NCBI RefSeq assembly: GCF_009741275.1
Contig: NZ_WOWS01000001.1
Span: 744,001-808,000 of the forward strand
Direction: 5' to 3'
From: Winogradskyella endarachnes
GTDB lineage: Bacteria > Bacteroidota > Bacteroidia > Flavobacteriales > Flavobacteriaceae
Length of the DNA: 64,000 nt
Positions within the stretch are counted from its first letter, which is position 1. Each line of letters opens with the position of its first letter. Below are positions 34,721 through 43,521 of this stretch, one piece after another. Below the pieces are notes generated by a model. It had not been told where the DNA came from, made no database searches, and saw nothing but the letters and a program-made list of their open reading frames with translations. The position numbers and the translations under genes are program-made.

Positions 34721-35215
34721 TTAATGGTCGTGATTTGAATGGTCATCACTTTCTTCTTCACCAGATTGATTCATCATCATTTCGTGGTCGTATTTACAAC
34801 AACCTGGTAAACCATCATATGCTTCTTCATCACCTGCTACTTTTTCGGTATCATATCCTGAAGCTGCGATTGCTTTATGGATTGCCATTGCATCGGTTTT
34901 TGTATCATCAAAAGACACATCAATCTTCTTTTTATCGACATCCCAATTAGCACTTGCAACACCTTCAACACCGTTAGCTGCTTTTTCGATAGTGTTTTTA
35001 CACATTCCGCAATTTCCTCTTACACCAAAAGACAGGTCTGTCATTGCCATATCTTTTGACATTTCAGTAGTTGTGGTTTCTGTTTCTTTTTTGGTTTCGT
35101 TTTTACAACTTGTTAAACCTAATGCTGCTATTACAGCTACACTTAAAATTACTTTTTTACTCACGTCGATTACATTTTTGTTTTTGTGTTCGTGATTTTT
35201 CTTTGAAAAATTCAT
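34721..35215 (-). CDS. Heavy-metal-associated (HMA) domain lipoprotein
   Basis: This 164-residue protein has a hydrophobic signal (about 20-35) and lipobox Cys37 (GLTSC). An HMA fold follows with metal-binding cysteines in GNCGMCKNTIEKA (Cys69, Cys72). The tail is rich in metal-binding residues (GCCKYDHEMMM, then DDHSNHDH). The signal starts unusually late; a GTG at codon 18 would give a normal signal peptide. A periplasmic copper chaperone or scavenger is inferred. It is the last gene of the Cus block. Confidence 0.82.
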   Translation of the reverse strand: MNFSKKNHEHKNKNVIDVSKKVILSVAVIAALGLTSCKNETKKETETTTTEMSKDMAMTDLSFGVRGNCGMCKNTIEKAANGVEGVASANWDVDKKKIDVSFDDTKTDAMAIHKAIAASGYDTEKVAGDEEAYDGLPGCCKYDHEMMMNQSGEEESDDHSNHDH

Positions 35216-35247
35216 TGTTTAAAATTTAATTGTTATTACTTGATTTA

Positions 35248-37020
35248 TTATTCTATTACTTGTTTTACTTCACCACAGGTTAGCATTGCTTCGCCAAAGT
35301 ATGGATTGATTACTTTTTCTTCTTTGCTTAACCAATAAGCACCATTATTGTTATCTGCCATTGGACAAAATTCTACATATACCTTTTCTTTTACACCAAA
35401 TATTTGAACCGCTTTAATTAAATGTGAAGACAAGTGTTTAAAGTGATTTCTTTGGGTTTTAATGTCTTGTGAACCGGCTATTGAAGTTGTAGAAGATTTT
35501 ATCTCATCTATTAATGACATCCAATGATTGTGTGCTTCATCTTTAAGCAATTTCATATCTATCTTACCCAAATTTGATAGTAAAGTAGTTGCATTTTTTG
35601 AACTACCTTTTGAGTCTTCTTTTACTAAAGCATCTTTTAAATTGATGTAATCATAGTATACCTCTTTTAATTGCTCTTGAAATTTCCCTGACACTTTTAA
35701 GCGTTCATTCATATAAGTATGGTCGCTTTCATTTTTTAAATTATTATCCATACCTAAATGACCTTCGTGACCTGTCATTGTTTTACCACCTTGCTTATTC
35801 ATCATTGATTTTTTGCCTTGTAGTTGTGCAGCAGCATCTACAGTAAATGTTCCGTTAGTTACGATTTCATTTCCAACAAATAAACCTTCTACAACTTCAT
35901 ATTCATTACCAATTTGATTCCCTAAAACAACTTCACGCATTTCAAAAACGGTTTGGTCTGGATTGGTTTTTAAATAGACAACAGAACGTTCACCTGTCCA
36001 AAGTACAGCAGATGCTGGGATTGTTAATACCTCATCATTACTTCTTGAAACTCGTTCAATATTGGCGGTTACAAACATTCCTGGTTTAAATACATCGTTT
36101 TTATTATTAAGCACCACACGTAAGGTTACTGTTCTTGTTTTGGTATTTAATATTGGTTCAATGAAATCGACTTTCCCTTTAAATTCCTTATTAGCATAAG
36201 CGTTTGTAGTCACTAAAACTTCTTGTCCCTTTTTAAATAAATCGATTTGATTTTCATAGACATCAAAGTTTGCCCAAACCGTATTGAGATTTGCAATTTT
36301 AAGCAATGGTTGACCTTGTTTGATGTAGTCGCCTTGTTCTACTAATTTTTCGGTAACTGTACCTGAAACGGTTGCATAAACTGGAAAGTTTTCTTTTATT
36401 TTTTGAGTTTCTTCAATCTGATTGATTTGATTTTCAGATAGCTTCCATAACTTCAATTTATTACGAACCGCTTTGTACAATGCAGGTTGTGATTCCTTTA
36501 AAGACGATGCTGTAATTAACTCTTGTTGTGCTGCATACAATTCTGGCGAATAAATGGTTGCTAGTAATTGACCTTTACGGACTTCTTCTCCTGTAAAACT
36601 GATATTCAAACGTTCTATTCTACCCGAAAAATAACTGACTTGTACTGCATTAGCTTCTTCATTTTCAGCAATTTTACCAGATAATTTAAGGGTGTTGCCA
36701 TCAACATTTCCTTTGCCTACAACAGTTGTTTGAATATTGGCTAAAGCCATCGCATTTTCGGTTAATTTGAATTGGTCTGCTAACAGGCCATCACTTCCAC
36801 TTTCGGCAGGAATTAAATCCATTCCACAAATAGGACAATCACCTGGTTCTGGTTGCATAATTTGTGGATGCATTGAACAGGTCCACATTTGATTGGTTGC
36901 TGCAACCGCATCGTGATTATGGTCTATTTCTTCATTTGATGAGCCACCAAAAAGCAACCAACCCAATAACACACCTACTACGAGTATGCCAATATATATG
37001 ACTATTTTATTATTTTTCAT
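35248..37020 (-). CDS. cusB: Heavy-metal efflux RND periplasmic adaptor, CusB-like
   Basis: This 590-residue protein has an N-terminal membrane anchor (about 6-25). A heavy-metal-binding YHS-like domain follows (WTCSMHPQIM...DCPICGMDL, residues 46-71), then the HlyD-type adaptor core with lipoyl and barrel domains (to about 410). A C-terminal DUF3347 domain is seen (about 445-585, ending in EFCPMADNNNGAYWLS and MLTCGEV). It bridges CusA and the outer-membrane TolC protein and delivers Cu(I) or Ag(I). Its start overlaps the DUF305 gene by 11 bp. Confidence 0.9.
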   Translation of the reverse strand: MKNNKIVIYIGILVVGVLLGWLLFGGSSNEEIDHNHDAVAATNQMWTCSMHPQIMQPEPGDCPICGMDLIPAESGSDGLLADQFKLTENAMALANIQTTVVGKGNVDGNTLKLSGKIAENEEANAVQVSYFSGRIERLNISFTGEEVRKGQLLATIYSPELYAAQQELITASSLKESQPALYKAVRNKLKLWKLSENQINQIEETQKIKENFPVYATVSGTVTEKLVEQGDYIKQGQPLLKIANLNTVWANFDVYENQIDLFKKGQEVLVTTNAYANKEFKGKVDFIEPILNTKTRTVTLRVVLNNKNDVFKPGMFVTANIERVSRSNDEVLTIPASAVLWTGERSVVYLKTNPDQTVFEMREVVLGNQIGNEYEVVEGLFVGNEIVTNGTFTVDAAAQLQGKKSMMNKQGGKTMTGHEGHLGMDNNLKNESDHTYMNERLKVSGKFQEQLKEVYYDYINLKDALVKEDSKGSSKNATTLLSNLGKIDMKLLKDEAHNHWMSLIDEIKSSTTSIAGSQDIKTQRNHFKHLSSHLIKAVQIFGVKEKVYVEFCPMADNNNGAYWLSKEEKVINPYFGEAMLTCGEVKQVIE

Positions 37021-37492
37021 TCTCTAATCGTTTTATCATTGCTTTCATTTCTTCTATTTCTTTTCGTTGTGCTTTAATAATATCTTCCGCTAATTTTTTA
37101 ACTTCTGGGTCTTGAATATCTGCTCTTTCACTTGTTAAAATAGCGATAGAATGATGTGGAATCATTGCTTTCATCCAAAGTACATCACCAATAATGGGTG
37201 CTTGTGTTCTTACCAACCCTAATGCACCAAGAAACAGTATGAAACTACCTGCAAGTATGGCGATATTCTTCTTTTTATTATTATACATTTTTCGCATAAA
37301 AAACCACATTATCACTGCCATTGTTGAAATCCCTAAACACGTCATATAGAATCGTGTTAAACTAAACCATACGTGGTCTATGGAATAGGTGTTTAAATAC
37401 ATTGTGATGTACATTGCTACAAATGAGCAAGCCAACATTATAAAGAAGGTTTTGTAATTTCCTTTGTTTGAGTGTTTTTTTGAATTTTCCAT
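37010..37492 (-). CDS. DUF305 membrane protein
   Basis: This 160-residue protein has three or four membrane helices in the first 100 residues. A DUF305-type ending follows with MIPHHSIAILTSERADIQDPEVKKLAEDI and a basic/acidic helix. The paired histidines (HH) and Met of IPHH are the conserved metal-site candidates. DUF305 proteins cluster with copper resistance genes. It lies between the copper ATPase and cusB in the same operon. Confidence 0.85.
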   Translation of the reverse strand: MENSKKHSNKGNYKTFFIMLACSFVAMYITMYLNTYSIDHVWFSLTRFYMTCLGISTMAVIMWFFMRKMYNNKKKNIAILAGSFILFLGALGLVRTQAPIIGDVLWMKAMIPHHSIAILTSERADIQDPEVKKLAEDIIKAQRKEIEEMKAMIKRLENEK

Positions 37493-37510
37493 AATTATTT
37501 GATTTTATAG

Positions 37511-40012
37511 TTATACTTTAATTGTTCTTAATCGTAGTGCGTTACCTATTACCGAAACCGAACTAAAACTCATTGCTAAAGCTGCTATCATTGGCGAGAG
37601 TAGTATTCCGAAGAATGGAAACAACACACCTGCTGCAATAGGTACACCTAAAGTGTTGTAGATAAGTGCAAAAAATAGGTTTTGCTTAATGTTCTTCATT
37701 ACAGCATTACTCAAATTTTTTGCTTTTACAATACCGTGTAAATCGCCTTTTACTAAAGTTATCATAGCACTTTCTATCGCTACGTCTGTTCCAGTTCCCA
37801 TAGCAATACCGACATCACTTTTAGCCAATGCTGGTGCATCGTTAATACCATCACCTGCCATAGCAACTACTTTTCCGTTTTCTTGTAATTTTTCTACTTC
37901 TTTGAGTTTGTCCTCTGGTAACATACTGGCTTTAAAATCTGCAAGATTTAGTTCTGATGCTACTGCTTGTGCTGTATCGTGATTATCACCTGTAAGCATT
38001 ATAACATCAATCCCTTTATCCTGAAGTGCTTTAATGGCTTTAGCACTTGTTTCTTTTATCTTATCGCCTATAACTACATATCCAACTACGGTTTCATCTA
38101 TTGACAAATAAGAAACTGTTTTACCCTGTTCTTGGTAAGATTTAGCTTCGTCTTTCATTTTAGAAGTAATATCCGCTTTAGCATATTCCATCATTTTAGG
38201 ATTACCTAATGCTACATTTTTTCCATCAATTTTAGCTTCAACACCTTTTCCTGTAACAGCACTAAAATCTTCGGACTTTAAAATTTCTGCGTTGTGTTCT
38301 TTGCCATATTTAACTGTCGCTTCTGCCAAAGGATGTTCGCTATTTGTATTTAATGACACGATGTATTGTAACACTTCTTTTTCGCTTAAAGCATCATTAA
38401 AAGCTCCAACGGTTTCAACTGTTGGTTTTCCTTCGGTAATTGTTCCTGTCTTGTCAACGATAAGCGTATTTACCTTATCCATTTTTTCAAGAGCTTCAGC
38501 ATTTTTAATCAATACACCATTTTGAGCACCTTTACCCACACCAACCATTACAGACATTGGTGTTGCTAAACCTAAAGCACAAGGACAAGCAATGATTAGT
38601 ACTGCAATTGCATTGACAAACGCATACACATAAACTGGTTCTGGTCCCCAAATAGACCACACAATAAATGTGATAATAGAAATAAGAACTACAACTGGCA
38701 CAAAATAGCCTGAAACTTTATCTGCTAAATTTTGAATAGGTGCACGACTTCTACTGGCATCATTAACCATATGAATGATTTGTGATAATAAAGTGTCACT
38801 TCCTACCTTTTCTGCTTTCATTAAAAAGGATTGATTCCCATTAATGGTTCCGCTACTTACTTTATCTTCTTGAGATTTGTTTACAGGAATAGGTTCGCCT
38901 GTAATCATAGATTCATCAATAGTTGTTTCGCCTTCAGTTATCACACCATCCACAGGAATTTTATCTCCTGGTTTCACTTTTAGAATATCATTAAGTTCTA
39001 TCTCGTCAATACTGACTTCAACTTCTTCACCATCTACTATTTTTATGGCTTTATTAGGTGCTAATTTCAACAGTTCTTTTACTGCCGAATTGGTTTTACT
39101 ATGTGCACGAGCTTCTAACAATTGACCTAAAAGTACTAATGTTAGAATAACTGTTGCCGCCTCAAAATACACGTGAACTGCTCCCGATTCGGTTTTAAAT
39201 TGACTTGGAAATACGTCTGGAAAGAACATACCAAAAACACTAAACGACCACGCCACACCTGCACCAATCCCAATAAGTGTAAACATATTGAGATTCCAAG
39301 TCTTAATGCTTTTATAGGCACGTTCAAAGAACATCCAAGTGGCATAAAACACTACTGGAATTGATAATGCAAATTGAATCCAGTTCCAATATTTCTGTTC
39401 CATTATATCGTACAACGGATTGTTATTGAGCATTTCGCTCATAGCCATTAAGAAAATGGGCAAGGTGAATGCTGTGGCAATCCAAAATTTCTTTAATAGC
39501 TTTTTATACGTTTTTTCTTCTGCTGAACTATCTGTTTCCATTGGCACTAAATCCATCCCACAAATAGGACACGAACCTGCTTCTTCTTTTACAATTTCAG
39601 GATGCATCGGGCACGTCCATTGCTCTGCATTTGATGTTGATAGATTTTGTTCTTCTACCAAGTCCATACCGCATACAGGACAATCGCCTGGTTCGTCATA
39701 AGTTTTATCGCCTTCGCAATGCATAGGACAATAAAATGTGCCTGTGCCTTTTCCTTTGGATTGCACTTTCTTTTTATCTTTTGAATATTGATGTTGTTCA
39801 CCTTGTTTATGAATGCTATATCTATCACCATCCTTTTTTAAGGCTTCTTGAAACTTTTCTATAGGAATATGCGATTCCATTTCTATGGTAGCTTCTGCCT
39901 TTTCTAAATCGACGGTTGCTTTTGAAACGCCTTCTACTTTAGAAAGTGTTTCCTCAACGTGACTGCGACAACCGTTGCAGGTCATTCCGTGTATGTGATA
40001 TGTGTGTTTCAT
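37511..40012 (-). CDS. copA: Copper-translocating P1B-type ATPase with three N-terminal metal-binding domains
   Basis: This 833-residue protein starts with an HMA domain (GMTCNGC, Cys12 and Cys15). Two heavy-metal-binding YHS-like domains follow (about 93-119 and 132-157, each with CPMH...CPVCGMDL or CPICGMDL). Eight membrane helices, the CPC motif (IACPCALGLATP), the phosphorylation site DKTGTITEGKP and the hinge AGDGINDAPAL are all present. It exports Cu(I) from the cytoplasm. The HMA plus two YHS arrangement is longer than a classical CopA. It lies in the cus operon. Confidence 0.95.
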   Translation of the reverse strand: MKHTYHIHGMTCNGCRSHVEETLSKVEGVSKATVDLEKAEATIEMESHIPIEKFQEALKKDGDRYSIHKQGEQHQYSKDKKKVQSKGKGTGTFYCPMHCEGDKTYDEPGDCPVCGMDLVEEQNLSTSNAEQWTCPMHPEIVKEEAGSCPICGMDLVPMETDSSAEEKTYKKLLKKFWIATAFTLPIFLMAMSEMLNNNPLYDIMEQKYWNWIQFALSIPVVFYATWMFFERAYKSIKTWNLNMFTLIGIGAGVAWSFSVFGMFFPDVFPSQFKTESGAVHVYFEAATVILTLVLLGQLLEARAHSKTNSAVKELLKLAPNKAIKIVDGEEVEVSIDEIELNDILKVKPGDKIPVDGVITEGETTIDESMITGEPIPVNKSQEDKVSSGTINGNQSFLMKAEKVGSDTLLSQIIHMVNDASRSRAPIQNLADKVSGYFVPVVVLISIITFIVWSIWGPEPVYVYAFVNAIAVLIIACPCALGLATPMSVMVGVGKGAQNGVLIKNAEALEKMDKVNTLIVDKTGTITEGKPTVETVGAFNDALSEKEVLQYIVSLNTNSEHPLAEATVKYGKEHNAEILKSEDFSAVTGKGVEAKIDGKNVALGNPKMMEYAKADITSKMKDEAKSYQEQGKTVSYLSIDETVVGYVVIGDKIKETSAKAIKALQDKGIDVIMLTGDNHDTAQAVASELNLADFKASMLPEDKLKEVEKLQENGKVVAMAGDGINDAPALAKSDVGIAMGTGTDVAIESAMITLVKGDLHGIVKAKNLSNAVMKNIKQNLFFALIYNTLGVPIAAGVLFPFFGILLSPMIAALAMSFSSVSVIGNALRLRTIKV

Positions 40013-40026
40013 TGTTATAATTTTAT

Positions 40027-42300
40027 TTAAAATCTAATTGAAAGTCCACCACCCCAACCATATCGGTTGTTATAATTCCCTTGAATTGAAAAATTTCGAG
40101 ATAAGATGTACGATGCTCCAATTAACCATTGAGTTTCACCTTCATAAGAATTGTTGTTTTCTAAATCATTGACCCATCCAAAATCCGCTCTATACTCGTA
40201 TTCTCCTTCGAGAAAAATTCTAGGAAAAATCAATAGTTCTCTGTCCAAACGTATTCTTGGGCGCAGTTGATGGTCCATACTCACATCCACATTAAATCTG
40301 TAAGGCGTGAAATATTTAACTCCAACTAATCCTACAGTATTAAATGTATCATAAGAATTTGGTGTAGAAGTTTCAGTATTTACACCTGCATACACACGTA
40401 CCCAATCATTGAGATATCTGTTATAATTTACTTCTATCTCGGCATTTTGGTTATAATCAAACTCGGCACGTAGTCCAAATTCGTTACGAATGTTGCTTGA
40501 CATCAATAAAAGTTCATTAAAGTTTGAACCTACACGTGCAGCTCCCCAAGAGTAATAATGGTCAGTTTCATCAATTAGTTTTTGAACTGGATAAGGTTTC
40601 ATCCTTTCATCGCGTGGTGTATCATAGCTAAATACTCTTGCCATACCACCCATCATATGATATAACACGTGACAATGAAAGAACCAATCACCATATTCTT
40701 CGTTATAAAATTCGATGACCACTTTTTGCATAGGTGGTACATTGACGGTATGTTTTAATGGGGAACGTTCGCCATTTTCATTGATGACCCTAAAGTAATG
40801 TCCGTGTAAGTGCATTGGATGATGCATCATTGTTAGGTTATTCAAAGTAATTCTAGTAACCTCTCCACCTTTAATTTTAATTTTGTCTGTTTCCGAAAGT
40901 GGTATGCCATTCAAACTCCAAACATAACGTTGCATATTACCTGTTAGATTAAGTAAAAGGTCGGTTACAGGTATGTCTGCCTTATAAGTCGTGTTTTCTT
41001 TTGCCTTTAAAAAATCATAATTGAAATAGGTTTTACGTGTGTCATAATTAAATGAAGTGGTGTCCTTTTGCATCATCTTATGATTCATTGGCATCACATC
41101 CTTTTTCATTTCCATATTCATTTCATTCTCCATCTGTCCATCTTTCATATCCATATTCATCTTCATCCCATATTTCTGCATTAGGACTTCTGGTGTGTTA
41201 CTGTTTTTATTTCCTACTAAAGCAGGTGCACCCATCTTCATATCCATTTTTGCCATTTGCTTCATCATAGCTACTTTATCTGGTCTGTCTATAACTGTTG
41301 CTGGATACAGTTTTCCGCTACCTAAACGAATGGACATATTACCAGAACCATCTTGTGCTGTTGCGGTAATTTCCAATGTGCCTTCTGGAATGGTTACAAT
41401 CACATCATAGGTTTCGGCAATTGCAAAAAGAAATCGGTTTTTATATTTTGGTGTTACATCCACACCATCACTCGCTACAATCATCGGGTTACCACCACCA
41501 AAATCCAGCCAATAATAAGATGAAGCAGATGCATTAATAAAACGTAGTCGTACTTTTTCACCTGCTTTAAACTCTGGATATTCTGCAACTTTTTTACCAT
41601 TGGCTAAAAACGCAGGATAGTAGATATCTGCAATATCTGCACCTTCCATTCTATCGCGCCAAAATTTGAATTGTGCGCCTAATGCATCTTCTTTTATAAC
41701 TCTGCTTAATGGTACCGCTGTTCCTTTTTTAACCTGATACCACTCATTTCCTCGTTTAAGGTTTCGCAGTACATTTATTGGTTTTTCATTTGTCCAATCG
41801 GAAAGGACTACGACTAAATCCTTATCATAGTCCAAGGTCTTTTCTTTAGGATGAATGACTATTGAGCCATAAACTCCTTTTTGCTCTTGCAACATCGTGT
41901 GGGAATGATACCAATATGTGCCAGATTGGTTTATAGGTATTCTATATTGAAATGTAGTATTTGGTTTTATAGGTGGCGTAGTTAAATAAGGTACACCATC
42001 ATAAAAATTAGGAAGTATTAAACCGTGCCAATGTACAGAGGTTTCTTCATCCATTTTATTGGTTACGTTAATAATAGCGAGGTCACCTTCATTAAATTCT
42101 AATGTAGGACCTGGAATTCCACCATTAATTGTCATTCCTTTGGCGGTTACACCTGAAAGAGTTATTTCATTTTCTTCTATAGTAAGGTTATACTCTTGTA
42201 TGTTTCGGCCTTCTTCTTTTCTATCTTGACCATTTGTACCAACTTGGGCAAATGCCATTGAAGTTAGAAACAAGAGAAATATTGTGTTAAATGTTTTCAT
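40027..42300 (-). CDS. Multicopper oxidase fused to a C-terminal CopB-like beta-barrel
   Basis: The 757-residue protein has a signal peptide (1-18) and three cupredoxin domains. Copper ligands are HWHG (His90, His92), HSHTM (His132, His134), HPMHLHGH (His494, His497, His499) and HCHVLYHMMGGM (His542, Cys543, His544, His548, Met553). A Met-rich loop covers 345-412. Residues about 580-757 are a separate beta-rich region of alternating aromatic strands ending in Phe, like the CopB/PcoB outer-membrane barrel. The oxidase part converts Cu(I) to Cu(II). CopA and CopB are usually separate proteins; here they are one chain. Confidence 0.88.
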   Translation of the reverse strand: MKTFNTIFLLFLTSMAFAQVGTNGQDRKEEGRNIQEYNLTIEENEITLSGVTAKGMTINGGIPGPTLEFNEGDLAIINVTNKMDEETSVHWHGLILPNFYDGVPYLTTPPIKPNTTFQYRIPINQSGTYWYHSHTMLQEQKGVYGSIVIHPKEKTLDYDKDLVVVLSDWTNEKPINVLRNLKRGNEWYQVKKGTAVPLSRVIKEDALGAQFKFWRDRMEGADIADIYYPAFLANGKKVAEYPEFKAGEKVRLRFINASASSYYWLDFGGGNPMIVASDGVDVTPKYKNRFLFAIAETYDVIVTIPEGTLEITATAQDGSGNMSIRLGSGKLYPATVIDRPDKVAMMKQMAKMDMKMGAPALVGNKNSNTPEVLMQKYGMKMNMDMKDGQMENEMNMEMKKDVMPMNHKMMQKDTTSFNYDTRKTYFNYDFLKAKENTTYKADIPVTDLLLNLTGNMQRYVWSLNGIPLSETDKIKIKGGEVTRITLNNLTMMHHPMHLHGHYFRVINENGERSPLKHTVNVPPMQKVVIEFYNEEYGDWFFHCHVLYHMMGGMARVFSYDTPRDERMKPYPVQKLIDETDHYYSWGAARVGSNFNELLLMSSNIRNEFGLRAEFDYNQNAEIEVNYNRYLNDWVRVYAGVNTETSTPNSYDTFNTVGLVGVKYFTPYRFNVDVSMDHQLRPRIRLDRELLIFPRIFLEGEYEYRADFGWVNDLENNNSYEGETQWLIGASYILSRNFSIQGNYNNRYGWGGGLSIRF

Positions 42301-42303
42301 TGT

Positions 42304-43521
42304 TTACTGAATTAAATAATTAATGATTGTACTTTGCACATAGTAGGTCTTCACAGATTCTATTTGGTTCATTTGAAACTTTAGCTGCAACTCTTGAATA
42401 TCCAAAACATCATTAAAATCAATCGTTCCTGTTTCATAGCTTTTGATTAAAATGTCTTCTGCATCTTTGGCTTGCTTTAAGTTTTTAGTTTGGGTTTCAT
42501 AACTTATTCTTGCAGAAATACGTTCGTTAATCGCCTTGTCTAAAAGCGTTTCCAATGCATTTAACCGTTCTTGTTTTTGAGATGTAATTTCCTGCTGTTG
42601 CAACTCATTCTGTTTGGTTTGGGATTTATATTTCTTATTAAAAATTGGGATAGATACCGAAACCATTGGCATAACAATATCCTTTCCGTTATCACTAAAA
42701 TCCATATTGGGTCTTTCAGAAACATTGATATAATCTAACCCAAAACCTATCATAGGACTGCTTTCTTTTTGGTTCAACAATTCTGATTGTTCTATGGATT
42801 GATAAAGTTTATCATATTTAAGTAATTCGGGATGTAATGCTATATTTTCAGTATTGATTTCAAAATCTTCTGAAGGTATAATTAAGCTATCTACCACGTA
42901 GACTGTAACATCATTTTCCCTATTCAATAGGTTATTGAATTTGGTCTGTTCTGCTAAAAATTGTTGGTGCAATACATCTTTAAGTTGTTGCAATTCGTTT
43001 TGACGCATTTGTAATCGTAATACATCTACTGCAGATGCTTTACCAACCTCAACCGATGTTAATGCTAATGTTTCATAGGTTTCCAATAATTTAATGTTTT
43101 CGGTTAGCACCTCTTGTTTTGCTTTGTTAGCATATAGATTGTAATAGGATTGTGATACAGAAGCCACTAACTTTCGCTTTGCAATAACAATATCTTCGTA
43201 TTTTGCATCAGCTAATGAACTCACATAATTTTCTCGTGAAGTAATCGTACCAAACCACGGTAACATTTGTTTTGCTGACACCTTAAAGCGTTGCGCACCT
43301 GTTCGGGTTTCTGGCTCACTTATAAAATAACCGACACCAAATTCGGTATTAGGAATGGTGTTGACCTCTTTTACCTTTTCTGAAGCTCTTTTGTACTGCA
43401 ATTCAAATTTTTGAATATCTGGATTGTTTGATTCTGCTTCTTGAATGTAGGATTGAAGCTCTTGTGCTTTCGCGGAAGCGGAAACAAACAAAATGCTGAT
43501 TATTAGAATTATATTTTTCAT
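42304..43521 (-). CDS. TolC-family outer membrane efflux protein (CusC-like)
   Basis: This 405-residue protein has a signal peptide (about 1-19) and two repeated long-helix/strand units typical of TolC proteins, for example ANKAKQEVLTENIKLLETYETLALTSVEVGKASAVDVLRLQ and its counterpart near the C-terminus (KSYETGTIDFNDVLDIQ). It is the outer-membrane exit channel of the Cus pump. Its start overlaps the cusA stop by 4 bp, and the multicopper oxidase follows 3 bp after it. Confidence 0.9.
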   Translation of the reverse strand: MKNIILIISILFVSASAKAQELQSYIQEAESNNPDIQKFELQYKRASEKVKEVNTIPNTEFGVGYFISEPETRTGAQRFKVSAKQMLPWFGTITSRENYVSSLADAKYEDIVIAKRKLVASVSQSYYNLYANKAKQEVLTENIKLLETYETLALTSVEVGKASAVDVLRLQMRQNELQQLKDVLHQQFLAEQTKFNNLLNRENDVTVYVVDSLIIPSEDFEINTENIALHPELLKYDKLYQSIEQSELLNQKESSPMIGFGLDYINVSERPNMDFSDNGKDIVMPMVSVSIPIFNKKYKSQTKQNELQQQEITSQKQERLNALETLLDKAINERISARISYETQTKNLKQAKDAEDILIKSYETGTIDFNDVLDIQELQLKFQMNQIESVKTYYVQSTIINYLIQ

